Notes under the pieces: model-generated
Database searches by the model: none
What the model was told of the DNA's origin: nothing
The model's input: only the letters and a program-made list of their open reading frames with translations
Program-made: the position numbers and the translations under genes
Assembly (NCBI RefSeq): GCF_014650335.1
Contig: NZ_BMUT01000004.1
Span: 62,001-126,000 of the forward strand
Length of the DNA stretch: 64,000 nt
Direction of reading: 5' to 3'
Origin: Streptomyces hiroshimensis
GTDB lineage: Bacteria; Actinomycetota; Actinomycetes; Streptomycetales; Streptomycetaceae
Shown here: piece by piece, positions 7,392 through 16,367 of the stretch
How the letters are laid out: each line of letters opens with the position of its first letter
Position numbering within the stretch: position 1 is the first letter of the stretch

Positions 7392-8762
7392 AGGCAAGAG
7401 CTTCTTCTGGGGCTTACCCATGGCGTTGCGCGGCAGCGCGTCGAGGAAGCGCACGCGGCGGGGCCGCTTGTGCACGGAAAGGTGGCCGGCCACGAAATCG
7501 ATCAGCGCCTTCTCGCTGACGCCGTCCGCCACCACGTAGGCGACGATCTCCTGCCCGAGGTCCTCGTGCTCCACCCCGACCACGGCGGCCTCGCGGACCG
7601 CGGGGTGGTCGAGCAGGGCGTTCTCGACCTCGCCCGCCCCGACCCGGTAGCCGCCGGACTTGATCAGGTCGGTGGAGGCGCGCCCCACGATGCGGTGCGT
7701 GCCGTCCTCCTCGACGGCGGCGATGTCGCCCGTACGGAACCAGCCGTCGTCCGTGTGCGCGGCCGCCGTCGCCTCCGGGCGGCCCAGGTAGCCGCTGAAG
7801 AGCGTCGGCCCGCAGACCTCCAGCTCGCCGATGCCGCCCTCGGTGGCCGCCAGGCGCGTGCGGACGCCCGGCAGCGGGGTGCCCACCGCGCCCGGCCGGC
7901 GCTCGCCGTCGGCCCGGGCGGAGACGGTGATCAGGGTCTCGGTCATGCCGTAGCGCTCGACGGGCCGCTGCCCGGTGAGGGCCTCCAGGTCCCGGAAGAC
8001 GGGCGCGGGCAGGGCCGCGCTGCCGGACACCAGCAGCCGGGCCTTGGCCAGCGACCGGGCCGCCGACGGCTCGCGCACGACCCGGGACCACACCGTCGGC
8101 ACGCCGAAGTAGAGGCTGCCGCCCGCCGCCGCGTACGCCTCCGGAGTCGGCCGGCCGGTGTGCACGAGCCGGCAGCCGGTGCGCAGCGCCCCCAGGACGC
8201 CCAGGACGAGGCCGTGGACGTGGAAGAGCGGCAGCCCGTGCACGAGGGTGTCCTCGGCGGTCCACTGCCACGCCTCGGCCAGCCCGTCGAGGCCCGCGGC
8301 GACCGCGCCGCGCGGGATCAGCGCGCCCTTGGGGGCGCCGGTGGTGCCGGAGGTGTAGAGGATCAGCGCGGTGCTGTCCGGGGCGGGCTCGGCGCCGGAC
8401 CAGTCGCCCTGCTCCGCGAGGTCGACCGGCAGCCCCTCGTCGCCGCCGACCACCAGGGCGGCGCCGGAGTCGCGCAGGATGTGGCCGCGCTCGGCCGGCC
8501 CCGCGTCCGGCGGCAGCGGCACGACCGGCACCCCGGCGAGCAGCCCGCCCACGACGGCCGCCGCGGTCTCCGGCGACGCATCGGCGTGCACGGCGACGGC
8601 GGGGGCGCCCGCGATGCGATGCGCCACCGCGGCGGCGGCGCCCAGCAGTTGCTCCCGGGAGAGCGCCCGTCCGGCGACGGTGAGGGCGTCCGGGCGGTCC
8701 TCGCCTCCGCCTGCGGCGAGCGCGGCGAGGGAGGTCAGCAGGGGTTCGGTCGGTCCGGGCAC
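7383..8762 (-). CDS. matB: malonyl/methylmalonyl-CoA synthetase-like AMP-forming ligase
   Basis: 459 residues from a GTG at 8762 with ribosome site GGAAGGAG. The ANL-superfamily signature YTSGTTGAPKG lies near residues 132-145, with ERYGMTET, WFRTGDIA and the C-terminal lysine in PRNAMGKPQKK. The acyl-pocket sequence GLPLFHVHGLVLGVLG and the short N-terminal domain closely resemble Streptomyces MatB, which makes malonyl- or methylmalonyl-CoA from the free diacids and ATP. The MatB assignment rests on remembered similarity; the acid specificity is inferred. There are no polyketide synthase genes nearby, so it may feed general acyl-CoA pools. Confidence 0.8.
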   Translation of the reverse strand: MPGPTEPLLTSLAALAAGGGEDRPDALTVAGRALSREQLLGAAAAVAHRIAGAPAVAVHADASPETAAAVVGGLLAGVPVVPLPPDAGPAERGHILRDSGAALVVGGDEGLPVDLAEQGDWSGAEPAPDSTALILYTSGTTGAPKGALIPRGAVAAGLDGLAEAWQWTAEDTLVHGLPLFHVHGLVLGVLGALRTGCRLVHTGRPTPEAYAAAGGSLYFGVPTVWSRVVREPSAARSLAKARLLVSGSAALPAPVFRDLEALTGQRPVERYGMTETLITVSARADGERRPGAVGTPLPGVRTRLAATEGGIGELEVCGPTLFSGYLGRPEATAAAHTDDGWFRTGDIAAVEEDGTHRIVGRASTDLIKSGGYRVGAGEVENALLDHPAVREAAVVGVEHEDLGQEIVAYVVADGVSEKALIDFVAGHLSVHKRPRRVRFLDALPRNAMGKPQKKLLPPL

Positions 8763-8870
8763 GGAACTGCTCCTTCCAGCGGCGCCCCGGCGTTCGCGAG
8801 GCTGCCCCTACGGCGGATACGGGTGCTAGCCCCACCGACGCGGGGCACCGCCGACCGTATCGTCGTACGC

Positions 8871-9299
8871 ATGACGGCCCGCGACCATGAGCTGAAGAAG
8901 GACCTCGCCGCCACTCTGGAGACCCGCAAGGAGCTGGGCCCGGAGTACGAGGCGGAGCTGGTGGACGCCTTCCTGGAGAAGGTCGACCGCAAACTCGACG
9001 CCGAGATCGACCGGCGGGTGCGCCGCCAGTCGGCGGAGCTGCAGATGGCCGTCGCCCGCGGGGCACGGCCGCACCTCGACGGGCACGGCCCGGGAAGCTT
9101 CGGCGAGCGCTTCGGCTTCGCCGCGGTGTCCCTCGTGCTGGCGATCCCGCTGTCCGCGATAGCCGTGGTCAACGCGCATCTGGCGGGGCTGCTGGTGACC
9201 TGGGCGGGCATCGTGGGCGTCAACGCCCTGCACGTGGCGGGGCTGTTCCCGTGGCAGCACCGGCGGACCAAGCAGGAGAGCGCGTCCGACTGGGAGTGA
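8871..9299 (+). CDS. small membrane protein with N-terminal amphipathic region
   Basis: 142 residues from the ATG at 8871. Residues 1-75 are highly charged and helical (DHELKKDLAATLETRKEL), followed by two hydrophobic segments (FAAVSLVLAIPLSAIAVVNA and LLVTWAGIVGVNALHVAGL), and a charged tail. This is a known Streptomyces hypothetical layout; the function is unknown. A TATCGT hexamer ends 7 bp before the ATG and no Shine-Dalgarno is visible, so the mRNA may be leaderless. Confidence 0.65.
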   Translation: MTARDHELKKDLAATLETRKELGPEYEAELVDAFLEKVDRKLDAEIDRRVRRQSAELQMAVARGARPHLDGHGPGSFGERFGFAAVSLVLAIPLSAIAVVNAHLAGLLVTWAGIVGVNALHVAGLFPWQHRRTKQESASDWE

Positions 9300-9720
9300 A
9301 CCCGGCGGAGCTGACGGCGGCCCGGTGGCATGCGCGCCCGAGGAAATGCGCGAGGGACCGCCGCACCCCGGCCGAGGCCGGAGTCGGGACGACGGCGGTC
9401 CCCCACGGGGACACGGGCCGGAGTCAGGGCCGGTGGACCGCGTCCGGACGGCTGTGGAGTCCGGGAGCCGCTCCGGAGTTTCCTGCCGCCGTTCGGGTGC
9501 CGGCCGGGGCTGGCCCGGGCCGACACCTCCAATATGCCGGACGGTTGTTAAGCCGGTGCTGCGCGCGCGTGACGCATACGTACCTTTTACGGGCCGCCCG
9601 TCCGTACCCCGTCCGCACCCCGTTCACGCGGCGGCCGGAAAAGGCCGCCGCGCAACGCACCGGGACGCCGCCCGGAAGGGCGGAATCACCGGGCTCACCG
9701 GGCTCACCGGGATACCGGGA
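9300..9720. other. 421-bp convergent intergenic region, nothing assignable
   Basis: It lies between the plus-strand membrane protein and the minus-strand cystathionine beta-synthase. It contains a short GGGCTCACC tandem next to the latter's stop. Long reading frames here are artefacts of GC bias. Confidence 0.4.
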
Positions 9721-11124
9721 CTACTTGGCGCCGTTGGCCTTCCCGGCGCTCTCCGCGAGGAACGCCAGCAGGTCCTGACGGCTCACCACACCGGTGGGCT
9801 TGCCCTCGACGAGGACGATCGCCGCGTCCGCCTCGCCCAGGACGGCCATCAGGTCGCCGACGGGCTCGCCGGAGCCGACCTGCGGCAGCGGCGGGCACAT
9901 GTGCTTCTCCAGCGGGTCGGAGAGGGAGGCGCGCTGGGTGAACAGGGCGTCCAGCAGCTCGCGCTCCACGACCGAGCCGATGACCTCGGCGGCCATCACA
10001 TCGGGGTGCCCCGCGCCCGGCTTGACGATGGGCATCTGCGAGACGCCGTACTCGCGGAGCACCTCGATGGCCTCGCCGACGGTCTCCTCCGGGTGCATGT
10101 GCACCAGGGAGGGCAGGCCGCCGTCCTTGCGGCGCAGCACGTCGCCCACGCGGGCGGCGTCGCCGGCCTCCTCCAGGAAGCCGTAGTCCGCCATCCACTC
10201 GTCGTTGAAGATCTTGCTCAGGTAGCCGCGGCCACTGTCCGGCAGCAGGACGACCACGACGTCGTCCGGGCCGAGGTTCTCGGCGGCGCGCAGGGCGGAG
10301 ACGACCGCCATGCCGCAGGAGCCGCCGACGAGCAGGCCCTCCTCCTTGGCGAGGCGGCGCGTCATCTGGAAGGCGTCCTTGTCGGAGACCGCGATGATCT
10401 CGTCGGTCACCGTGCCGTCGTAGGCGCTCGGCCAGAAGTCCTCGCCGACGCCCTCGATCAGGTACGGACGGCCGGAGCCGCCGCTGTAGACGGAGCCCTC
10501 CGGGTCGGAGCCGATGACCTTGACGCGGCCGTCGCTGACCTCCTTCAGGTAACGCCCGGTGCCGCTGATGGTGCCGCCGGTGCCCACGCCCGCCACGAAG
10601 TGGGTGATCTTCCCCTCCGTCTGCTCCCACAGCTCGGGGCCGGTGGAGTAGTAGTGCGAAAGGGGGTTGTTGGGGTTGCTGTACTGGTCGGGCTTCCAGG
10701 CGTTGGGCGTCTCGCGCACGAGCTTGTCGGAGACGTTGTAGTAGGAGTCCGGGTGCTCCGGGTCGACCGCGGTCGGGCAGACGACGACCTCCGCGCCGTA
10801 GGCCCGCAGCACGTTGATCTTGTCAGTGGAGACCTTGTCCGGGCAGACGAAGATGCACTTGTAACCCTTCTGCTGCGCCACGATCGCGAGGCCCACACCC
10901 GTGTTGCCGGAGGTCGGCTCCACGATGGTGCCGCCCGGCTTGAGCTCGCCGGACTTCTCCGCGGCCTCGATCATGCGCAGGGCGATCCGGTCCTTCACGG
11001 AGCCGCCCGGGTTGAAGTACTCGACCTTGGCGAGCACGGTGGCCTTGATGCCTTCGGTCACGCTGTTGAGCTTCACGAGCGGGGTGTTGCCAACGAGCTC
11101 AATCATCGAATCGTGATACTGCAC
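9721..11124 (-). CDS. cbs: cystathionine beta-synthase
   Basis: The start is a GTG at 11124 (VQYHDSMIELVGNTP) because GGAG lies 6 nt upstream; an ATG 24 nt earlier lacks such a site. 467 residues. The PLP lysine is in GGSVKDR (K44), followed by PTSGNTGVGLA and the phosphate loop GTGGTISG. After about residue 330 come two CBS repeats, the regulatory Bateman module. It condenses serine (or O-acetylserine) with homocysteine to cystathionine in reverse transsulfuration. A CBS-domain-containing cysteine synthase is the main alternative, but YSNPNNPLSHY and the two C-terminal domains favour cystathionine beta-synthase. Confidence 0.9.
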   Translation of the reverse strand: MQYHDSMIELVGNTPLVKLNSVTEGIKATVLAKVEYFNPGGSVKDRIALRMIEAAEKSGELKPGGTIVEPTSGNTGVGLAIVAQQKGYKCIFVCPDKVSTDKINVLRAYGAEVVVCPTAVDPEHPDSYYNVSDKLVRETPNAWKPDQYSNPNNPLSHYYSTGPELWEQTEGKITHFVAGVGTGGTISGTGRYLKEVSDGRVKVIGSDPEGSVYSGGSGRPYLIEGVGEDFWPSAYDGTVTDEIIAVSDKDAFQMTRRLAKEEGLLVGGSCGMAVVSALRAAENLGPDDVVVVLLPDSGRGYLSKIFNDEWMADYGFLEEAGDAARVGDVLRRKDGGLPSLVHMHPEETVGEAIEVLREYGVSQMPIVKPGAGHPDVMAAEVIGSVVERELLDALFTQRASLSDPLEKHMCPPLPQVGSGEPVGDLMAVLGEADAAIVLVEGKPTGVVSRQDLLAFLAESAGKANGAK

Positions 11125-11344
11125 GGTGATCTCCGCGGTCGGGGGCACTAGCGGTCTCGCGTACCCATACGGCCAGCCTAGAACGCATCCGGCCGCTCCA
11201 ACGGCGCGTTGCAGATGCGGGCGCTCGGGGCAACCTGCTCATAGCGCGCTCTGCCAAGGGTGCGGGGCGTTCATGAATGCTTTATGAAGCGTTTGTAAAA
11301 CCGTGTACGCGGCTCGGAGCCCGGCTGCGGAGGAGGTCCGGCCC

Positions 11345-12385
11345 ATGTCACCCATCACCACGTCGCGGGCGAGGGTCGCCCGGCGCATCGCCTCGGCGGC
11401 GGCCTACGGGGGCGGCGGCATCGGCCTGCTCGGGGCCACGGCGGCCGGGGTCCTGCTGACCGAGGCACGGCTGGCCAGGCGGGTGGTCGGCGGCTCGAAC
11501 GACGCCCCGCCCCACGCGGACGGCCGCTACGGCTCCGCCTTCGTCCACCGGCTCGGGCGCGAGCCGCTGCTGCTCGGCCTGCTCGGCGACTCCACGGCCG
11601 CCGGCCAGGGCGTGCACCGGCCCCGGCAGACGCCCGGCGCCCTGCTCGCCTCCGGGCTCGCCGCGGTCGCCGAGCGCCCGGTGGAGCTGCGCAACGTGGC
11701 CCTGTCCGGAGCCCGCTCGCACGACCTGGACCGGCAGGTCACCCTGCTGCTCGACGACGTGGAACGGGCCCCCGACGTCTGCGTGATCATGATCGGGGCG
11801 AACGACGTCACGCACGGGATGCCGGCCGCGCGCTCCGTACGGCTGCTGTCCGACGCGGTGCGGCGGCTGCGGGAGGCGGGCAGCGAGGTCGTGGTCGGCA
11901 CCTGCCCGGACCTCGGCACGATCGAGCCGGTCTACCAGCCGCTGCGGTGGGTCGCGCGGCGGCAGAGCCGGCAGCTGGCCGCGGCCCAGACCATAGGGGT
12001 GATCGAGGCGGGCGGCCGCACGGTGTCGCTGGGCGACCTCCTGGGCCCGGAGTTCGCGGCGAACCCGCGGGAGCTGTTCGGGCCCGACAACTTCCACCCC
12101 TCGGCGGAGGGGTACGCGACGGCGGCGATGGCCGTCCTGCCGACGCTGTGCGCGGCGCTGGGCCTGTGGCCGGAGGACGAGGAGCGGCCGGACGCGGCCC
12201 GCCGCGAGGGGATCCTGCCGGTGGCCCGTGCGGCGGCGGAGGCGGCGGCCGAGGGCGGCACGGAGGTCACGGCGGCCCGGGGCCGCTGGGCCCTCCTCAA
12301 GCACCGCAAACGGCGGCGCCTGCCGGCGCACACGGAGCCGACGCCGCACCACGTGTGGTCACGGGCGGCGCGGGGCGGGCCGTAG
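11345..12385 (+). CDS. SGNH/GDSL-type hydrolase with N-terminal membrane anchor
   Basis: The ATG at 11345 follows GGAGG. 346 residues. The N-terminus is a signal-anchor (GGGGIGLLGATAAGVLLTEA). SGNH blocks are visible: LLGLLGDSTAAGQGVH (nucleophile Ser), ALSGARS, VCVIMIGANDVTH (Asn), and the late DNFHPSAEGY with Asp/His. Expected activity is esterase or deacetylase on the outer face of the membrane. The C-terminal ~60 residues are Ala/Arg-rich and probably cytoplasmic or disordered. It is divergent from cystathionine beta-synthase. The 220-bp spacer contains TTCAT-TTTATGAA half-sites (about 11271-11290), a possible operator. Confidence 0.85.
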   Translation: MSPITTSRARVARRIASAAAYGGGGIGLLGATAAGVLLTEARLARRVVGGSNDAPPHADGRYGSAFVHRLGREPLLLGLLGDSTAAGQGVHRPRQTPGALLASGLAAVAERPVELRNVALSGARSHDLDRQVTLLLDDVERAPDVCVIMIGANDVTHGMPAARSVRLLSDAVRRLREAGSEVVVGTCPDLGTIEPVYQPLRWVARRQSRQLAAAQTIGVIEAGGRTVSLGDLLGPEFAANPRELFGPDNFHPSAEGYATAAMAVLPTLCAALGLWPEDEERPDAARREGILPVARAAAEAAAEGGTEVTAARGRWALLKHRKRRRLPAHTEPTPHHVWSRAARGGP

Positions 12386-12402
12386 GGCGCGGGGCGCCCA
12401 GG

Positions 12403-12745
12403 TGAAGGGGCGCGCCCCTTCACTCCGCCGCGGCGGCGCTCGGCCACGACGGTGGGGCTCGGCGGTGCCGTACGGGCTCAGGCCGGTCCGGCACCGCCGG
12501 AAGCCACCGCTACGGTTGCGCGCCGTCGCGGCGGATTCGAGGATGCAGGCGCATCCTTGACCGAGCAGGGCCGTACGGCACCGCCGGGCTCCACCGTCGT
12601 GGCCGAGCGCCGTCGCGGCGGATTCGAGGATGCAGGCGCATCCTTGACCGAGCAGGGCCGTACGGCACCGCCGGGCTCCACCGTCGTGGTTGCTCGCCGT
12701 CGCGGCGGATTCGAGGATGCGGGCGCATCCTCGACCGCACAGGGC
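12403..12745. repeat. dispersed palindromic repeat, locus A (one full element plus 87-bp tandem copies)
   Basis: The element starts with a 20-nt palindrome TGAAGGGGCGCGCCCCTTCA (12403-12422). A ~46-bp arm beginning CCGCCGCGG (12425) follows, then an ~18-bp loop, a matching inverted arm ending near 12534, and a hairpin GGATGC-aggc-GCATCC (12541-12556). The right half is then repeated twice more with a period of 87 bp (motif GATTCGAGGATGC at 12534, 12621 and 12708). It is related to loci at 15330-15486 and 52830-53217. Confidence 0.85.
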
Positions 12746-12844
12746 CCGCACGGGCAGAGGTGCCCGCGCCCACCCCGGCCGTACGCCGGAGGCGGGCCCG
12801 CACGGGCAGGCGCCCGCGCCCATCCGCGCCGTACGCCGGAGGCG
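12744..12844. repeat. ~51-bp GC-rich tandem duplication
   Basis: Two copies of a unit beginning GCCCGCACGGGCAG and ending GTACGCCGGAGGCG start at 12744 and 12796. The second copy is slightly shorter. It directly follows the 87-bp repeats. Confidence 0.7.
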
Positions 12845-12855
12845 AGAGTGCGAGG

Positions 12856-12868
12856 GGTCACAGTGACC
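12856..12868. promoter_or_regulatory. perfect 13-bp palindrome GGTCACAGTGACC upstream of thiolase
   Basis: GGTCAC-A-GTGACC is followed 5 bp later by a further GTGACC half-site. It lies about 70 bp before the thiolase start, in the only non-repetitive part of the spacer, so an operator is plausible. Confidence 0.45.
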
Positions 12869-12938
12869 AAGCCGTGACCCGAAGCCTACGGGCGGGTAAC
12901 TTCCACCCAGTCCTGCTTTCACACGCCCTGGAGCCGTG

Positions 12939-14159
12939 ATGCCCGAAGCCGTGATCGTCTCAACCGCCCGTTCCCCCATCGGTCGCGCCTTCAAGGGCTC
13001 GCTGAAGGGGATGCGCGCCGACGACCTGACCGCGACGATCATCAAGGCCGCGCTCGACAAGGTCCCCGGTCTCGACCCGCGCGACATCGACGACCTGATG
13101 CTCGGCTGCGGCCTCCCCGGCGGCGAGCAGGGCCACAACCTCGGCCGCATCGTGGCCGTGCAGATGGGCATGGACCACCTGCCGGGCTGCACGATCACCC
13201 GCTACTGCTCCTCGTCCCTGCAGACGTCCCGCATGGCGCTGCACGCCATCAAGGCCGGCGAGGGCGACGTCTTCATCTCCGCGGGCGTGGAGACGGTCTC
13301 CCGGACCGTCAACGGCTCCTCGGACGGCATGCCCGGCAGCCACAACCCCTTCTTCGCCGAGGCCGAGGCCCGCACCGCCGCCCGCGCCGAGCAGGGCAGC
13401 GACGAATGGCACGACCCGCGCGAGGACGGCCTCGTGCCCGACGCGTACATCGCGATGGGCCAGACCGCCGAGAACCTGGCCCGGCTGAAGGGCATCTCGC
13501 GCGAGGAGATGGACGAGTTCGGCGTCCGCTCACAGAACCTCGCCGAGGAGGCCATCAAGGCCGGCTTCTGGGAGCGCGAGATCACGCCGGTGACCACCCC
13601 GGACGGCACGGTCGTCAGCAAGGACGACGGCCCGCGCGCGGGCGTGACCATGGAGGGCGTGGCAGGCCTCAAGCCGTCGTTCCGCGCGGACGGCCTGGTC
13701 ACCCCGGGCAACTGCTGCCCGCTCAACGACGGCGCCGCCGCCCTGGTGATCATGTCGGACACGAAGGCGCGCGAGCTGGGCCTGACCCCGCTGGCGCGGA
13801 TCGTCTCCACCGGCGTCTCCGCCCTCTCCCCCGAGATCATGGGCTTCGGCCCGGTCGAGGCCAGCAGGCAGGCGCTGGCGCGGGCCGGCATGAGCATCGG
13901 CGACATCGACCTGGTCGAGATCAACGAGGCGTTCGCGGCCCAGGTCATCCCGGCCTACCAGGAGCTCGGCATCGACATCGACCGCCTGAACGTCAACGGC
14001 GGCGCCATCGCCGTCGGCCACCCCTTCGGCATGACGGGCGCCCGCATCACCGGCACGCTCATCAACTCGCTGCAGTGGCATGACAAGCAGTTCGGCCTGG
14101 AGACGATGTGCGTGGGCGGCGGCCAGGGCATGGCGATGGTCATCGAGCGGCTGAGCTGA
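12939..14159 (+). CDS. thiolase (acetyl-CoA C-acyltransferase)
   Basis: The ATG at 12939 is preferred over a GTG one codon earlier because GGAG sits 5 nt upstream; 406 residues. The nucleophilic cysteine is in [12 protein letters not shown], the substrate His region is [17 protein letters not shown], the second His is in [20 protein letters not shown], and the second cysteine is in [12 protein letters not shown]. Compared with common thiolases, the GHPLGASGAR motif reads [10 protein letters not shown] and the Cys loop has Ser in place of Gly, which may reflect a distinct acyl chain range. The role is beta-oxidation or reversible acetoacetyl-CoA formation. It is monocistronic, with a strong terminator at 14251. 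Confidence 0.9.
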   Translation: MPEAVIVSTARSPIGRAFKGSLKGMRADDLTATIIKAALDKVPGLDPRDIDDLMLGCGLPGGEQGHNLGRIVAVQMGMDHLPGCTITRYCSSSLQTSRMALHAIKAGEGDVFISAGVETVSRTVNGSSDGMPGSHNPFFAEAEARTAARAEQGSDEWHDPREDGLVPDAYIAMGQTAENLARLKGISREEMDEFGVRSQNLAEEAIKAGFWEREITPVTTPDGTVVSKDDGPRAGVTMEGVAGLKPSFRADGLVTPGNCCPLNDGAAALVIMSDTKARELGLTPLARIVSTGVSALSPEIMGFGPVEASRQALARAGMSIGDIDLVEINEAFAAQVIPAYQELGIDIDRLNVNGGAIAVGHPFGMTGARITGTLINSLQWHDKQFGLETMCVGGGQGMAMVIERLS

Positions 14160-14250
14160 GCCGGGCCGAGCCGAGCCGAGCAGCAGTGGACCCGGTCGAG
14201 CAGCCGCACTGACGGCGAACGGCCTCACGAGGCACTGACGCAACCGTGAC

Positions 14251-14293
14251 CGAATCGCCCCCAGGATGTGACCAACGTCCCGGGGGCGATTCG
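14251..14293 (+). terminator. intrinsic terminator after thiolase
   Basis: Perfect 12-bp arms CGAATCGCCCCC and GGGGGCGATTCG with a 19-nt loop, followed by a short T-run. Confidence 0.75.
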
Positions 14294-14438
14294 TTTCCGC
14301 AGGTCAGAGATGTTGAAGGGACAACGTCCGGGACGTAAGTCCCGCCCGCTTCATGACGTTTTGCACTGGGGTCGCCTGGGAGCACGCCTCAAGCTGAGGT
14401 AGGAATCTGGGGGATCCATAGCAACCGGGAGTACGTCA

Positions 14439-15308
14439 GTGAGCGCCATGTCCCTTGCCCTGCTGCTGGCCGCGGCCACCGCGACGGCCGCGGGCGCCGC
14501 CGCCCTGCACGCCACTCGCGGCCTGCGCCGCCAGATCACCGCCCTGCGCACCGAGCTCGCAGCCGCCACGGCCGAGCGCCGCACGACGCACCCCACCGTG
14601 CCCGCCGCCCGCCCCGCACCCGGCGCGGAGCTCGCGGAAATACGGGCGGCCGTCGCCGACGCCCTCGCCGAGGAGCGGGAGCGGGAGCTCGCCGAGGCCC
14701 GTGCGTTCTGGGCCGCCCAGGAGGCCCGCGACCTCGGCGGAGCCGGTGACGCCCCGTCCCTGCTGGGCCTGCCCGGCCTCGGCGACGACCTCGCCGAGGG
14801 CCCCTACGGCGGCCTCTACCTGCCCCGCCAGGCCGATCTCGTCGGCCTGGAGCCGCTGGCCGAGCTCACCGAACTGACCGAACTGACCGAGCTCGCCGAG
14901 TTCTCGGAGGCCGCGGCCGCCGAGGCCGAGGCCGCGGACTCCCCCGAGCTGGCCGCCGCACGGCGCCGCCACCCCTCCCACCCCGACTTCTCGCCCGTGC
15001 CGGCCACCGGCGACCACGAGAGCACGGTGGAGCGGCTCGGCGAGCTCGCGGACGCCCGCGTCCCGCTGACCGACGTGCGCCCCGGCCCGCTGGGCACGCT
15101 CGACGTCTACGTCTTCGCCGACGGCACGACCGTCTGCATGACGCCGGGGCACCGGGAGACGGCCGAGCGCCTCGCGGACGCCCTGCGCGCCGGTGACGCC
15201 CCCGTCCTGCTGGGCGGCTCCGGGGTCTCCGGTGCGTACGCTCTGACCTTCGGTTGCGGCACGGAGAAGGTGTACGTCCTCGCGGACCGGGTGATCGCGT
15301 CGCTGTGA
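14439..15308 (+). CDS. hypothetical membrane-anchored acidic protein (289 aa)
   Basis: The GTG at 14439 follows GGGAG. An N-terminal hydrophobic helix (SLALLLAAATATAAGAAAL) is followed by a coiled-coil-prone Ala/Glu/Arg region. A short repeat ELTELTELTELAEF then leads to a C-terminal domain of ~120 residues (PLGTLDVYVFADGTTVCMTP, then ALTFGCGTEKVYVLADRVI) that looks globular. I recognise it only as a conserved streptomycete hypothetical. The layout suggests a membrane-tethered cytoplasmic domain. The promoter is not clear. It is followed by dispersed-repeat locus B in a convergent spacer. Confidence 0.7.
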   Translation: MSAMSLALLLAAATATAAGAAALHATRGLRRQITALRTELAAATAERRTTHPTVPAARPAPGAELAEIRAAVADALAEERERELAEARAFWAAQEARDLGGAGDAPSLLGLPGLGDDLAEGPYGGLYLPRQADLVGLEPLAELTELTELTELAEFSEAAAAEAEAADSPELAAARRRHPSHPDFSPVPATGDHESTVERLGELADARVPLTDVRPGPLGTLDVYVFADGTTVCMTPGHRETAERLADALRAGDAPVLLGGSGVSGAYALTFGCGTEKVYVLADRVIASL

Positions 15309-15329
15309 GGCGCCCGCCTCCATGCAGGT

Positions 15330-15486
15330 CAAGGATGCTTCGCATCCTTGGAACCGCCGCCGCGGCGAGCAACCACGACGGTGGAGCCCGGCGGCGCCGT
15401 ACCAGCTCAGGCAGCGTCGGCACCGCCGGACAGCACCGTCGTAGCTGATCGCCGTCGCGGCGGTTCGAAGGGGCGCGGCCCCTTCA
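15330..15486. repeat. dispersed palindromic repeat, locus B (single element)
   Basis: Hairpin CAAGGATGC-TTC-GCATCCTTG (15330-15350), a ~46-bp arm starting CCGCCGCCGCGG, a loop, the inverted arm ending CGCCGTCGCGGCGG, and hairpin GAAGGGGC-GCG-GCCCCTTC (15467-15485). It has the same architecture as loci A and C and sits between convergent genes. Confidence 0.85.
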
Positions 15487-15515
15487 CCCAGGGCGCCGAA
15501 GTGCCCACAGCACCG

Positions 15516-15869
15516 CTACAAACCACACCGCTTCGCCGCCGCCTCGATCAGCGCCACCGCCTCCGCCGCGCCGGCCCCCTCCGGCGACCGGTTCCCGCCG
15601 TCGGCGTTCGCGGACGCCGCGGCCAGCGCTTCGGCCAAATCGTGACCGGCCACCGCCACTTGGTCGGCGACCGCGAACATCCCCGCTTCGGGCATTTCCC
15701 TCGGCACCGTGGTGCCGGGTTCCTCGATCCGCTGGGCCCACGCCGCCAGTTCCCGGGCGAGGGACAGCGCTTCCGCAGCCGCTCCCCTGCTCAGACGGGA
15801 CTGCGGCAGGGCACGCAGCCGGTCGGCGAAAGCGTCCACGGCGGCCAGAAGAGACGTCACATCATCCAC
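15516..15869 (-). CDS. conserved hypothetical protein (117 aa)
   Basis: A helical, Ala-rich soluble protein beginning MDDVTSLLAAVDAFADRLRA. No signal or membrane segment. Helices such as AEALSLARELAAWAQRIEEP suggest a small helical bundle. Family unknown to me. It is divergent from the DUF4287 gene at 15968; the ~100-bp spacer carries both promoters. Codon use is normal, so it is probably real. Confidence 0.6.
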   Translation of the reverse strand: MDDVTSLLAAVDAFADRLRALPQSRLSRGAAAEALSLARELAAWAQRIEEPGTTVPREMPEAGMFAVADQVAVAGHDLAEALAAASANADGGNRSPEGAGAAEAVALIEAAAKRCGL

Positions 15870-15967
15870 AGCGCGAGCCTATGCGCCGTTGCCGGAGTGT
15901 TGCCAACGTCTGCACACTCGGGCACGGTGACATGAAGGACCATCATTCGACGCGTCCGGAGGCGCCG

Positions 15968-16198
15968 ATGTCCCACGTCTTCTCCGACGAGACCCACCGG
16001 AACCTGCTCTCCCGAATCCCCCATTGCACCGGCCGCGAAGTAGCCGACTGGCTGCGCACGGTCGAGGAAGGCCCTTCTCTCTTCCGCTTCGAGGAGAAGG
16101 TCAGCTGGCTGCGCGGAGAGCACGACCTCGCATATGGCCACGCCAAGGCGATCGTCCACGAGTACGACCTCCGACGGGCCGCCCGGAAGCTCCTGTAG
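15968..16198 (+). CDS. DUF4287 domain protein (76 aa)
   Basis: The start is the ATG at 15968 (MSHVFSDETHRN), with GGAGG 5 nt upstream; earlier in-frame starts lack a site. The sequence GREVADWLRTVEEGPSLFRF followed by WLRGEHDLAYGHAKAIVHEY matches the DUF4287 pattern, in which a 'GxTxxxW...LK.H.(L/A)gHgxAxxIVxxy' core is typical. The function of the family is not established. It is a monocistron ending before the bidirectional terminator at 16301. Confidence 0.75.
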   Translation: MSHVFSDETHRNLLSRIPHCTGREVADWLRTVEEGPSLFRFEEKVSWLRGEHDLAYGHAKAIVHEYDLRRAARKLL

Positions 16199-16300
16199 CG
16201 CGGCGCACACCGCACACGTACACCGCATACGGCGGGCGACGCCCCCGTTCGTCCGCCTGATGCAGACCGATGCAGATGCAGACCTGAAGGCGCATACGGC

Positions 16301-16331
16301 GAAGGGCCCGGGAAATCCTCCCGGGCCCTTC
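16301..16331. terminator. bidirectional intrinsic terminator
   Basis: Perfect 13-bp arms GAAGGGCCCGGGA and TCCCGGGCCCTTC with a 5-nt loop, between the convergent DUF4287 and Bax-inhibitor-1 genes. Confidence 0.85.
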
Positions 16332-16367
16332 GTTTCAGACTTCGCTCACTGCCGACCGGCTAACCGG

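Noticed and set aside
8735..9532. Long minus-strand frame with GGAGG-GTG start opposite the small membrane protein
   Set aside because: It is antisense to a gene with normal codon bias (8871-9299) and is Arg/Pro/Ser-rich, typical of GC-driven open frames.
12403..12745. CRISPR array
   Set aside because: The 87-bp units are contiguous and lack unique spacers between short repeats.
12452..12877. Open frames running through the 87-bp repeats, giving repeated peptides
   Set aside because: Frames stay open only because 87 is a multiple of 3 and the DNA is GC-rich; the DNA palindromes explain the pattern, and similar frames exist on both strands.
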